Of a stretch of DNA of 64,000 nt, positions 43,139 through 53,700 are shown in pieces. Numbering within the stretch: position 1 is the stretch's first letter; the number at the start of each line of letters is the position of its first letter. This DNA comes from Coix lacryma-jobi var. lacryma-jobi (taxonomy: Eukaryota > Streptophyta > Magnoliopsida > Poales > Poaceae), in assembly GCA_009763385.1 (NCBI GenBank), contig CM019827.1:92612314-92676313 (forward strand). Reading direction: 5' to 3'. Made by a program: the position numbers and the translations under genes. The notes under the pieces are model-generated. The model did not search any database. It was not told where the DNA came from and worked only from the letters and a program-made list of their open reading frames with translations.

Positions 43139-43651
43139 TTCTTCACTGTAACTTGTTCCCTCTTTTGTAAACAAGAAGTTCCTCTGTTCTCCTTCTTGAA
43201 ATCAATCTGCGATTGATCCTTCGAGATCAAATGTGTGCTCTATTTTGTACAGCAGTCACCGACTTCTATTTTCCTTCGACGGCGATGCACATTACATCGC
43301 CTATTGCTGATAATCAGAGTGATCATCCTCGTCCTGCAAGTAACCGCTGCAATTGATTGCCTTAGATCCAAAATTTTCAGTTTCCTCTTAATTTTCCGAT
43401 CCATGGCGACACCAAGACAGTATTTTTAAAAAACTTCTCTGTTTTCAGCTTTCTGCCCTTAGTGCCAATCGGTAACATGAGTCCCTAATCAGCCGAAACT
43501 GAACAACCTTTAACCGAATCTTATCGGTTTCCCGATTCTAGGGTCATTACCTCTTCTAGTTATCAACAATCCGACCTGGCCCAATAACAGCCCATAAAAT
43601 CGCAAAAAATCTCGCTCTGACGCTTGATTTCCAGTGTGCAAGACAAGGTCC

Positions 43652-43660
43652 TATAAATAT
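43652..43660 (+). promoter_or_regulatory. TATA box for T2 antisense gene 2
   Basis: TATAAATAT at 43652, about 130 bases before the proposed first ATG of antisense gene 2. It is on the strand opposite to the LTR promoter, suggesting the antisense gene has its own promoter. Confidence 0.5.
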
Positions 43661-43779
43661 GACCCTAGACAGGCCATCGCCTATGACCCCAACCAAACAG
43701 TTTGACTTGCAAGCTCTTCACTTCTCGGCTTTCAGCTCAAGCCAGAGAGAAAATCCCTCACCTGCGCTTTCATTAATGG

Positions 43780-44583
43780 TAGGCAACAGCAACCACAGTA
43801 GGCATCCCATTGGAAATGAAGTAAGAAGAAGCCGAGCAACAACTCACCGGCGTCATGGGTAAAAACCTTGCCCCCTTGCGGTAGTTTCTTCTTGCTTGTC
43901 TATCTCTGATTTACTATCCACCCCCTCTTTAGAGCGGGATACTCCTCGAGCTGAGCTTCGGTCCTTCCTCTAGAAATGGTAGTTCCAATAATTTCTTTCA
44001 ATCCTTTCCCTAAGCCACCAGATTCTGAGTTTGATGATTCATTTCAGCAGACCCGTCTGGACGCTCTTCGGTACCGTGAGGAAAGGGACAAAGCCGAGAA
44101 GGAACTGGAAGATGTATCCAAGAAGCATGGTATCGAGGAAGCTGAATGGGCAGACCAACGGAAGCAACTCTGCAGTATCATCATAGGTTAGCAGAGCCTT
44201 GGTCCTCTCCTTCTGGTTGAGCTTGCCTTGCTTGACGCATCCCTTCTGTTGTTAGCCCATTCTGCAGAGAATGACCGTTTGAAAATAGCAGCGAACAAAA
44301 TTGCCCTCAAGGTGAATAATATGGGGACTCAGCCGAAGCCTGTCTCGACGCCGTGGATGGTCGCATAGATCAGGCCGTCATCCAAGGTGTGCATGCCGGG
44401 GTTTCCCTCGGGCTATCAGCAATGAGTTCTTGGACCAAAGAAGATTACTCCTTCCTACCAGTTGGCTTCGCAGGCGGAGATCTGGATGAATTTGAAAACC
44501 TTGAGATTTATGATAACCATGCTGCTGCTATTGCCGAGATTACTGACTCGCAATCCATTGTGAACAAATTATCTCAAGGATAG
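43780..44583 (+). CDS. T2 antisense gene 2: intron-containing coiled-coil protein, function unknown
   Basis: Proposed first exon 43780-43859 (MVGNSNHSRHPIGNEVRRSR), with a donor GGGTAAAAA at 43858. Later exon around 43976-44188: DSEFDDSFQQTRLDALRYRE, then RDKAEKELEDVSKKHGIEEA, strongly coiled-coil-like. Donor ATAGGTTAG at 44186 and acceptor TTCTGCAG at about 44266 lead to ENDRLKIAANKIALK. The last open piece, to 44583, encodes DGRIDQAVIQGVHAGVSLGL, SSWTKEDYSFLPVGF and ends QSIVNKLSQG before a stop. The order (short basic start, coiled coil, about 90-residue end domain) mirrors antisense gene 1, so the two may be an old duplication. A frame change near 44325 may be a third intron or a mutation. 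Confidence 0.5.
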
Positions 44584-45105
44584 TTTGTATTAGGACAAAT
44601 TGGTGAACGAAGCTTGTAACATATGAAACTTGTTCCCCTCTGAATAATGTCTATCTGCATCTCTCGATTCCTCAGTGACTCTTTCCTTGATTACAACATT
44701 TCTTCAGAAGAACGTTTCCTAAACGCATGACATCACTTTAGCCGACTAGATCTCGTTTTTGACATGTCATGTCAGTCGGCATCTTACTTACTGCACTTCA
44801 CCTTTCTCTTCTCCCAATAAACCTGCCACTTGAAAAACGCTAGGATAACCAGGTCATGAACACTCTTACACTAAAGGCGATATAAATAATATCGGCTATA
44901 ACTTAAACTTCTTGGAACATTTTCTGCTAAAGGCGATGTTTCCACATCGGCTATCTTTGTATACAAATATTCTTCGAATTACATAATCTCCATGCATTCG
45001 GCTTTAAACAAGTAGTGCCGAAGCTTCAGCTCATAAGTAATATAAAAACATATTCACAGTCGAATACCCGTTTCTGGTTCTAACATCTTCGGCTAAGGCA
45101 AGTTA
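44584..45105. other. T2 intergenic tract between antisense genes and pol remnant
   Basis: No gene seen. Two small hairpins with a shared frame AAAGGCGAT...ATCGGCTAT: CGATAT/ATATCG at 44878-44894 and CGATGT/ACATCG at 44934-44949, again with matched changes in both arms. Confidence 0.6.
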
Positions 45106-45294
45106 TTACTCATCTTTTCCTTTAAACTTTAATATAAGGGCCGATCCTATTGCAAGGCTATCGGCCGCCACGTATAACTTGAAATAATAACCAAGTTGTG
45201 GAAGCGCCTTCATATATTTTTTCAATTTCATCAAAAGCTTCGATTGTATGTCACCTTGTACAAATCCCTTCTGATCTTCCTTGAGCTCTGGCAA
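45106..45294 (-). pseudogene. T2 RNase H-region remnant
   Basis: Minus-strand 62-codon piece: LKKYMKALPQLGYYFKLYVA, ADSLAIGSALI, KFKGKDE. This resembles the RT/RNase H connection of gypsy pol (LKKYLSxPP...PFxLYLA...IGAVLxQ...GKE). Only this scrap of pol remains between protease and the 3' end. RT upstream and integrase downstream have been lost by internal deletion. Confidence 0.65.
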
Positions 45295-45466
45295 TGGAGA
45301 AATAAACAGAATCCTTTCAAAAGTTCACCAACTTCAAAACATGCTCGAGACCCAAACTTGCATACATTGGTCGTATTTCGGCTTCACCATCAACACTTTA
45401 TTCCTTGTCAGCCGACACAAAACTTGGTCTCGATTTTCCTCCATTACCATCAGTTGGATCATTTAT

Positions 45467-46263
45467 TCAAAAATTGTTCTGGGAGCCGATTGTTTGAATC
45501 GGCTGTTGGTCCTTGTCGAAAACGTTCACAGGACCTGCTTCCCAAGCTCTTCCAGAGAAGCACTCGACACCATCATATTCCCAGTAGATAGGCTCTGCAT
45601 TAGTAATACTCACCGAATCATCAGCATGGACAATTTCGATGTCATCTCCGATCCACTGGATGAGGAATTGGTGCATGGTTGACGTTACACAGCAATTTGC
45701 ATGTATCCAATCCCTTCCTAATAGCAAACTGTATGCCCCCTTGCCATCAATGACGAAGAAGGTAGTGATCAATGTTTTAGACCCGATCGTCAACTCAACA
45801 TGGACCGCTCCTCGAGTATCAGAAGAATTACCAGCAAAGTCCCTGAACACCATGTCAGTCTTCAATAAATCTTCACTTGTCATCCCAAGTTTTCTGAAGG
45901 TTGTATATGGCATGATATTTATAGCAGCTCCCCTTCAATGAACATCCTGGTTAATGGCTTGCCATTGACATACCCTCTCATATATAATGGCTTCAAGTGT
46001 CGATGCTTAACTGGCTTATCAAATGCTACCCGTTGAGCCAAGATGCGATGAACCAACAAGTCTTGAAATTCATCTTCATCAAAATCTGAATACACTTCGT
46101 CTTGGACATCTTGGTCTTCGGGAGCTATGAACTCTGATGGGATAAAGAATGCCATGCATGCATCAGCCGAATGATTACCTCCACCCAGCTTCCCTTTAGG
46201 ACGCCAAATTTGTTTCGTCTTGGTGCCTGATTGCGCTATCTCTCTGTTCCTTAGGCGCTGCAC
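45467..46263 (-). pseudogene. T2 aspartic protease, frameshifted and with altered active site
   Basis: Minus strand. 45919-46263 contains an acidic stretch and LKPLYMRGYVNGKPLTRMFI, then EGE where a Tat protease has DGGAA. A lost G at about 45930 shifts the frame, after which 45467-45913 continues INIMPYTTFRKLG, AVHVELTIGSKTLITTFFVI, YSLLLGRDWIHA and ends with a stop at 45467. The catalytic Asp is Glu and the frame is broken, so no active protease is expected. No RT follows. Confidence 0.82.
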
Positions 46264-46641
46264 TCTCCTCTTCTAGATTTTTCTCAATCCTGGTGGACAC
46301 CATTGTCCCTTCTACCAGACATACTCGCGGTATTCTTCTTCTTCAGTGCGAGCCCAACTTCGATCGACAAATCCTATTTCCCGCCAATTCTCAGAATTAT
46401 TTATTTTTGAGCGTCGATCGTCCTCAGGGATTCGTACCCCAAGCCTTTCATGTACTGAACGGCGGTTGACTCAAGACTGTCTATACTCGGAATACTGATC
46501 ACTGCATTCAGGGCAGTTGTTTTCAGCAGGCAGCTTCAAGCCTTCGTTCCAACAATACTTGAAAAATGAGCATTCCCATTGTGATTGCTCTTGTTCTCTT
46601 ATATGCTCTCGTTCCTCTCAGCATATCTCTTCTTTATACCT

Positions 46642-47334
46642 CTATTGTTTCTCTAGGAACTGCTGTTCTTCATGAAACTTCTGCTTTTGGTACCGCTCTT
46701 GTTCTTGACGCCACTTATTCAATAGAATGCGCGTTGTGACCCTCGGCCTGGAAGTTTCGCCCTTCTCAGTTCGGCTATCTTGGAAATGAACTCGTTGTCG
46801 AAACTCTTCATTTGTAATTTGCTGATCCGGGTCAACAGTACCAGCTTCTCTCGCCCTATTAGAGGTTAACACTTTCGTCTTGTTTTTGCCTCTGAGGTCA
46901 GCTGCATTAACCATATTAACAGAGAAGGACACAATATTCTGCCCAAAAGGACTACCATCTACTTTCATCTTTCCATCAAACCTCAGATGTCCTTCCTGGA
47001 TAGCTTTCTGAATCCACACTCTGAACACTAGGCAATCGTTTATGGAGTGGGATTTGGTATTATGAAAACCACAATACTTCTTGTCCTTGACCCCTTCAGG
47101 GTGTAGCATAGGATGACCTTCCGGTAACTTCATGCGTCCTTCCTTCAATAAGTACTCAAACAATTTATCTGACATGGAAACATCAAAGTCATAAGTACCT
47201 TTTTGTTGCCTCAGCCATCGCTGGTTGACTTGAGTTGGCTCTTTAGCCCAGACTATCTCGGCTGCAGCACTTATCTTCGTCATCATACTCAATTGCTTCC
47301 TCAAAAAAAGCTTGATACATTTCGGCAGCCACAT
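46642..47334 (-). pseudogene. T2 gag C-terminal / knuckle region
   Basis: Minus-strand open piece with LPEGHPMLHPEGVKDKKYC followed by GFHNTKSHSINDC, a CxxH...H...C cluster typical of Tat-type gag. Then come VNMVNAADL and a highly charged Gln/Glu/Arg-rich end (KWRQEQERYQKQKFHEEQQ). It overlaps the gag frame end at 47243-47334 and is out of frame with it, so a frameshift separates them. Positions 46264-46641 continue in the same sense with several stops. Confidence 0.75.
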
Positions 47335-48682
47335 CTCCCTTTTGGAATTGATTATTCCTTCTAAACCCTTGGGCTTGACTACTCATCATTGCCAACCGTT
47401 GTGATAACTGCCCGAGGTCATCAAACTCCATACCGAATAGCTTTTCCTTGATATTCGGCAACATGGCAGCTATGGCTATCCCCGACAATTGATCATCTGG
47501 TATATTCAAGGAATAGCAAAGGTTTTTGGTCTCCCTGAACCTGCGCAAATATTCTTGTGGTGTCTCGCCAGGTTTCATCCTTAGACTCATGAGGTCGACC
47601 AACTTCTTCTCACTGGTGCCCGTAAAGAAATACGAGTGGAATTTATGTTCCAGCTCTGCCCATGTATTGATAGAATTTGGTGGCAAAGAAGCGAACCACG
47701 AGAAGGCTGGCCCTGTCAATGACAACGGGAAGTACCGAATCCTCCAAGCTTCATCTGTAGATGCCTCTCCAAGTTGCATCAAGTACCGGCTGATGTGTTC
47801 TATGGTACTGGTGTCATCTTGACCCAAAAACTTGGTAAAATCAGTTGGAGGCTTTACTCTTGGAGGAAGTGCTACCCGATTGTACCACTCTGGGTAAGGG
47901 GACTTGTAAGCAAACGACTGATTCTTTGGCTTTAGGCCCAATTGATTTTGCATCATATCAGCCATCCTATGCATGATGAGGTCAACACTCGAATCAGGAG
48001 CTGCTTGTGCTTGCCCCCAAGGATGTATTCCTGCTGAACTCTTGTAGCCTGGATTTGGAAGAGCATTAATTGCGCTATAATCAACGAACTCTTGATATCC
48101 ATCTCCAAACATATTCCTTTGTATCCTGTTCGCTGCAGGAGACACTCTGGAAGCAGATTGCGGGACATTCCCTGTTGTGCCGAACGTGACCTGGCCATAA
48201 GTTGTCGGAGGTTGTTGTGTCTCATGAGGGACTATCCCACCTGTGCTAGTGCCAGCTCCACCACCATCGGCAATTCTTCGACGTTGAGGTACTGGGAACA
48301 ACAGTGGTCCCTGCATCGGACCAGCGGCTTCTTCAAAGAACTTATCCATTGCTGGACCGAAAGTGCTAACCATGACGGCACGAAAGGTATTCAAGAAGGC
48401 TGACTGGTGATTGGTCATGGCTTCCGATACAGCTTTGTACAATATTCCGGTCATCTTCTGAATAGCTTCCTCTTCAGTGCTGTCGGATAGCTCGGATTGG
48501 TGGTGAGGAAGGATCCTTGGGAACGGTTGCTTCTAGAAGACCTTGCCGCTCTTGTTCTTGGAAAAAGTCATCAGGCACTTGCACTAAACTTCATCACAAG
48601 TCTCTTGTACTAAACTTTTCAAATCTGGCGGCAAGTCATCCATGGTCACATCCAGAACTTGATCGTCATTGATCTCAGGCAT
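47243..48682 (-). pseudogene. T2 gag
   Basis: Probable start at the ATG complementary to 48680-48682 (MPEINDDQVLDVTMDDLPPD). Two in-frame TAG codons follow before the long open piece 47243-48454. That piece carries the Retrotrans_gag core: IRYFPLSLTGPAFSWFASLP, INTWAELEHKFHSYFF, LRMKPGETPQEYLRRFRETK and LSQRLAMMSSQAQGFRR. Gag would form the particle. It is well preserved over 403 codons, consistent with a fairly recent copy. Confidence 0.83.
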
Positions 48683-48699
48683 CTTGAAACAGAGTGGTC

Positions 48700-48716
48700 C
48701 CACCAGGCTTGCCAAA
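48700..48716 (-). promoter_or_regulatory. T2 primer binding site (putative)
   Basis: Minus strand reads TTTTTGGCAAGCCTGGTGGG five bases from the LTR, resembling the TGGCACGCC(C/A)GGTGGG form of Tat-type elements. The matching tRNA was not established. Confidence 0.55.
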
Positions 48717-48721
48717 AAGTG

Positions 48722-50260
48722 TGTTGGTGCAAAATCTAGTTCGTCGCGCCTCACACACAGCAAGCCGAAAAGCTAGCTTCAATCGGGTGCCCGGAGTATG
48801 TTGAACCCGGAGACGTGCCAGTCGGTTTGACCTGAAAACCAACAAGGGATAAAAACGTGAGAATACCTCCGGAACATGTCGGGTGATACTAGACAGTTCC
48901 ATATGTACGGCTTTGAAAGCCAATCACGACGGTGCACAGCTATAGAAAGTGTCTGTCAAAAACAGCTTTATAAAGTCATTCGGCAAGTATAAAAGAAAGC
49001 ATGTAAACATGTTGATTGCCGAACGCGTATGTAATAAAAGAAACAGATAACTTGTAAATATAAATCTATTCAAACAAAACATGCATAGGCTAATCTAACT
49101 AGTCTGCCGCACGTCTAGTCTTCATAAACCCGTCAAGCGTAAACTTGAGCGAAGCTAATCCACCGCATGATAGCACTTGCTACAAATCTACACCACTCCT
49201 TATAATTAGATTAATCCACCGCATGATACAATCTAATATAAGAAGCTAAAAGCATGCATATATCTGAACAGATCTATATATACTCATTACTCAGGTAAGC
49301 TTAACCAAGGTCGGCAAACTAGCCGAGTTGGGGTCCATGAAGAAGGAACATACAAACAAAGCATGATCAAACCAATCTAAAACCTGTATCTGCCGCACGA
49401 TACCCAGTTCTATCAAAGCCTAACTGTGATTGACATGTATGAACCCACAACATGTGACAATCTAGATTAAAAGTTGATCCGGCCATCATGATCTTATGAT
49501 TAACAAAACACAAGCGAGCTTGTGAAACAGGGCCGCCGAAAACAAAGATCAATCTAGTTGGGCAAAAGAGTGTTACAAGAATAAATAATTAAAACACATA
49601 GGCATGTGGTAACTTAATGAATCTATTAGATCTTCCAAATCTAATAGAGCCGATAACTATTTTTAACCATGACTTAATCCGCCGCACGATACAAGGCACA
49701 AGCAAAAACCTCCCGTCATAAGCTTAAATCCGCCGCACGATACTAAGCTTAACGAACGAGACTACTTGCATCATATCTAAATCCACCGCATGATACTAGA
49801 CATGATAACAAGGTTGTCGGGACTTACGGAGGTCGACGGATCAATGATTCCTCTCGAAGAACTCGACGACACGACTAAGGACTCGAAGGTGGCACGGGGC
49901 CGGTTTGTATTGATATGGTTGTGAACAATTTTACAATGGTCGAGGGCTTATATTTATACCCTAGACGAAATATGAGTCCTAGACGATTACGATTTATGCA
50001 ATAAAGTATGGAAAGATACAAATCTTATTCCTAATCTTTTCGGTGTCCTTCATTGTCACGCGTCTTCTCGTGCAAGTCGGCTTTGCTTGCAACATCCATT
50101 TCCCGAATGGAGCCACCGCCTTGTAGAATAGCCGACCGCACAGGCATTCACCGAAACCCTGAGGACCAAATAGTCACCCGATTGCTTGTCGAATCCTTCT
50201 TTCTCTGCTAGCTGGGCCCACTTGTTATATCCTCGTGCGTGCAAAAATCTGGTGTTAACA
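48722..50260 (-). repeat. T2 5' LTR
   Basis: 1539 bases, TGTTGGTGCAAAATC...GGTGTTAACA on plus, nearly co-linear with 40695-42226. TATA-like box on the minus strand at about 49947-49960. The hairpin/motif series lies at 49090-49800, with one base lost in the long AATTAGATT stem near 49235. Confidence 0.93.
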
Positions 50261-50265
50261 CATAC
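50261..50265. other. Target-site duplication CATAC of T2 (right copy)
   Basis: Identical to 40690-40694. Confidence 0.92.
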
Positions 50266-51190
50266 TCAGCCTCTGTGGTAGACTGGGCGACACTAGACTG
50301 CTTGCGAGAGGACCACGATACAAGAGAAGAACCAATAAACTGACAAGTCCCAGAAGTGGACTTGCGATCAAGTCGGCAACCAGCAAAATCAGCATCCGAG
50401 AGGGTGGAAGAAGCAGAATACCAAATTCCAAACTCAGGTGTGAAGCATAAGTACCTCATAATGCGCTTGACCGCCTGACGGTGAGAAGTGCGCGACAACG
50501 ACTGAAATCGCGCGCAAAGACACACCGCGAACTGGATGTCCGGGCATGTCGCCGTCAGGTACAGCAGCAACCCGATCATACTCCGGTACTCCTTCTAGTC
50601 CATAGCTTCTCCATCCTTGTCTGCATCCAGGGCCATCGTGGTCGACATGGGTGTTGGAAGAGGCTTGGCCTCACCCATATTGAACTTCTTCAATACATCC
50701 TCGGTGTACTTGCCCTGGTGCACGAATGTCCCTTCTCGGGATTGCTTGATTTGCAACCCGAGGAAAAACGTCAACTCGCCCATCATGCTCATCTCAAACT
50801 CCCTGCTCATAGTATCTGCAAACTTGGCAACCAAAGCGTGAGAAGAACCACCGAAAATGATATCATCCACATAAATCTGGACCAAGAGAGTGTCATTGCC
50901 TCGCTTGAGGAGAAAGAGCGTTTTATCCACACATCCCATTTTAAAACCCTTAGCAAGCAAAAAGGTTTTAAACCTATCATACCAGGCTCTACGGGCTTGT
51001 TTCAAACCATACAAAGCTTTGTGAAATTTAAAAACATGGTTTGGAAACATGGGATTTTTGAAACCGGAGGGTTGTTTCACATACACCTCCTCTTCTATGT
51101 AGCCGTTTAAGAAGGCACTCTTGACATCCATTTGAAAAAGTTTAAACCCTTTGGATGCAACAAAAGCCAAGACAATCCTAATTGCCTCCT
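50266..51190 (-). pseudogene. C3 pol: reverse transcriptase C-terminal half and RNase H
   Basis: Minus strand. Open piece to 51190 reads [54 protein letters not shown] and [21 protein letters not shown] at about 50595 (Gln expected) separates it from 50266-50579: CPDIQFAVCLCARFQ, a SDADFAG box with a roughly eight-codon deletion just before it, SVAQSTTEAEY. RT catalytic residues are intact. It is cut at 51190 by A3 in the middle of the RT. Confidence 0.87.
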
Positions 51191-51567
51191 GTTGGTAGTT
51201 CTTAGCTTCACTAAAGATAGAGCTAGGCAACTATCCCCGGTAACGGCCCAGGAATGCTTGTTGGCACTTGCTAACGTTGTTACTAGGAGTAGACTATGGA
51301 ATCTATCCCCGACAACGGCGTCAGAAATGCTTGAAGCGAGACCGGTCACTATACCTAAAGGAGTGGAGCTAAAGCAGCTATCTACTAATGCCAAGCGGGG
51401 TTGTCAATCCCGACACTAGTAGGAGCTAGCTAGAGAGAATGCAATCTACCAGGAGGAGATTCTGCAAGCGCACAGAACTATCATAGTAGCACTTCACCTG
51501 GGAGTACCAGGTGTCGATTTATTTGATCCCAATGGAAGGCTAGGGTGGTGTATGAGTTGAGTCAAGG
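51191..51567 (-). repeat. A3: start of an A-family LTR inserted in C3, cut by C4
   Basis: TGTTGGTAGTTCTTAGCTTC onwards, matching A2's LTR for 377 bases, including both primer-site-like copies (about 51235 and 51307). It stops abruptly at the C4 LTR (51568). The remainder must lie right of the window, so it is unknown whether A3 is a full element or a solo LTR. Confidence 0.88.
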
Positions 51568-53637
51568 TGCGGATACATGGGTGTATGCCGAGTCTCTAAG
51601 TGATGAGTGATTGTCAACTGGGATGATGCGCATGTTCTTTGGCTTGTGTTGTGCAGGTGTCGAGCATGGATACAGTGATCGAGGGCAAGGTGAAGGTCAA
51701 GTAGAGACGTGTCGTGCCGAGGGACCGAGAGTGGCGAAGGGCGGACGTGAGGCTTGGACTGAGGGACCGGTGGCCTGAGGATCAGCTGTGGTGGCTGACA
51801 GCCTGGGACACGACGAGCGACGAAGACTTGCAGTCATGTGTTGCCTAAGTCGAGGACTTGGGGACACGTGTCGGTGGATGGGGTGCACGGGCGGTGCATC
51901 CCCTCTACAGCTTCGGTTTGGTGGTAGAGCCAGAGAAAAACCATCGGGTGGACGGTTTCTAGGTTTGGGCCTCAAAACCTAGGCGCGGATGGTTTCCGAG
52001 TTTGGCCACAAAACTCGGGCTGAGGACGGTTTCCAGGTTTGGGCCTCAAAACCTAGGTGCTGCGGGTTTGCTGAGTTTGGGCCTCAAAACTCAGGCCTTG
52101 GATGGCTGGTTTCCCGGTTTGGGTCTCAAAACCGGGGGTTGGCTGGAAAGGCTGGTTTCCCAGTTTGGGCCACAGAACTGGGGGTGCAGAGCGAGGGCTG
52201 CACGTGGCGGCAATCGGGAGGTTGCGTCGAGGCAACGCTACGAGTTGTGTGGGCGTGGCCGTCGGATCACCACCTACCACGAGTTGGTCCAGAATAACCT
52301 TAGGGTTTAGCTGGTGCGCTCTATAAGTAGTTAGGGGTAGAGTGGGAATTAGGAATAGTTAGAATTAGGATAAATAGGGGGAGACACCCACCTCCCCATC
52401 CATCTCAGTCATTTGCTCTTTGCTTCTAGGTTTTCCTGCTCTCCCAATCCCCTGCTGTAGCTAGCTGAGATCCGCAGAGAACCATACCTCTGTGTACTGG
52501 AGATTTTGAGGAAATGAGGCCGTAACCTCACTGTTGTAGCGTGTGGTAGCCACACGGTTGTAGATCGATGTGTTGATTCGCGTTCTGGTTCGTGTTCTTC
52601 ACGTTCTTCGTTTCTCCGCGATTTTCCCGTCACTCGCTCTCCCTTCCTACTGCGTCTTTGTGAAATCCATTTGAATCAACTTGTTCGTTTTTGAAAGGAG
52701 ATCATTTCCACCGAAGGAATTCATCTAGCTCCTCACGAACAAGTAGATCGGGTTGATTTCGTTTTCGTGGCGCTTTTTCCTTCATACTCCTCCCCTTTCG
52801 ATTTCCCAGTGATTGGATCGATTTGAGCGGATGATTTCTTGGGGATAGTCTTCTAACTACCTCGTGACCATCCTCTCCAAGTTTGGGAATGTGGGATTGA
52901 GGTTTGATTTGATTTTGGGAGGATCCGTGTAAGTGGCGACCGAATTCACCCTCTCTGGGTGTTGGCGGACAGTTCGCCACCCAGGGCGCGGACAGTCCGC
53001 GCGTCGGGGACGAGCCGGACCAGTGGCTCTGTTCTTCGGCCGTTTGGCTTTTGGTTGACCGGCGGACAGTCCGCGGTTGAAGTTCGCGGACAGTCCGGGA
53101 ACATCCAGGAGACTTGCAGCACCAGTGTTGTTTCAGGATTTTGGCCGGCGGACAGTCCGCCATCCCCCCGCGGACAATCCGCGGTTGAGCCGGACAGTCC
53201 GGGACCGTACCGGCGGACAGTCCGGGATCCTGCTGCTTGTTGAGTTTTAGTGCGTTTGCTCTCCCGGTTTCTTGGCTTGGTTTCTGGACTTCCTGTTTGG
53301 CCCTAGAGTTGACCAAGGAACCTCTCTAGGTATCTTTGCTACTTGTTAGCATAGGTATTTAGGGATTTCTCAACGTAGCCGTCTATCTACGTTCGGGACT
53401 TGGTTTTTGGGGACAAACTTGTTCCGGTGTTTTTGCCGTTTGGTTCACTATCGCTTTGTAGTGCCTCGCTGTGATTTTAGGGATCATCCACCCTCTTCCA
53501 AGGGTCGTGGGCATCACGGTTTCGGTCGTAGCTTTCTGGGTTGGTTTTGGGACATTTGGCCAAAGTTTCGAAAGAAATTTTTGAGCTCCCATTCACCCCA
53601 CCTCTGGTCGCCTTGCTAGTGCTTTCTCGGTCCTTCA
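51568..53637 (+). repeat. C4 5' LTR
   Basis: TGCGGATACATGGG...CCTTCA, 2070 bases. The U3 hairpin array at 51955-52195 has five of six stems perfectly paired: CTAGG/CCTAG, CCGAG/CTCGG, CTGAG/CTCAG, CCCGG/CCGGG, CCCAG/CTGGG. TATA-like CTATAAGTAG at 52321. R-U5 carries GCGGACAGTCCGC-type units at 52965-53230, as in C3. The U3 resembles C5. Confidence 0.92.
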
Positions 53638-53639
53638 AT

Positions 53640-53651
53640 TGGTATCAGAGC
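53640..53651 (+). promoter_or_regulatory. C4 primer binding site (initiator Met tRNA)
   Basis: TGGTATCAGAGC, the exact plant copia form, two bases after the LTR. Confidence 0.9.
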
Positions 53652-53700
53652 GGGTTAAGGATTTTCCACCTTAGCCGGTTCCAGATCCACTGAAGGCGAC

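Larger units (their letters stand above)
40695..50260 (-). mobile_element. T2: non-autonomous Tat-type gypsy element with antisense genes
   Basis: 9566-base minus-strand element. LTRs at 40695-42226 and 48722-50260 (own strand TGTTAACACC...GCACCAACA), TSD CATAC, primer site just inside 48721, polypurine tract at 42227. It encodes gag (47243-48682), a knuckle region (46642-47334) and a broken protease (45467-46263), then only a scrap of RNase H (45106-45294). RT and integrase are missing. On the opposite strand, between the pol remnant and the 3' LTR, lie two apparent intron-containing genes (42478-43138 and 43780-44583). Antisense extra ORFs at this position are known in Tat-lineage elements such as Grande. 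Confidence 0.9.
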
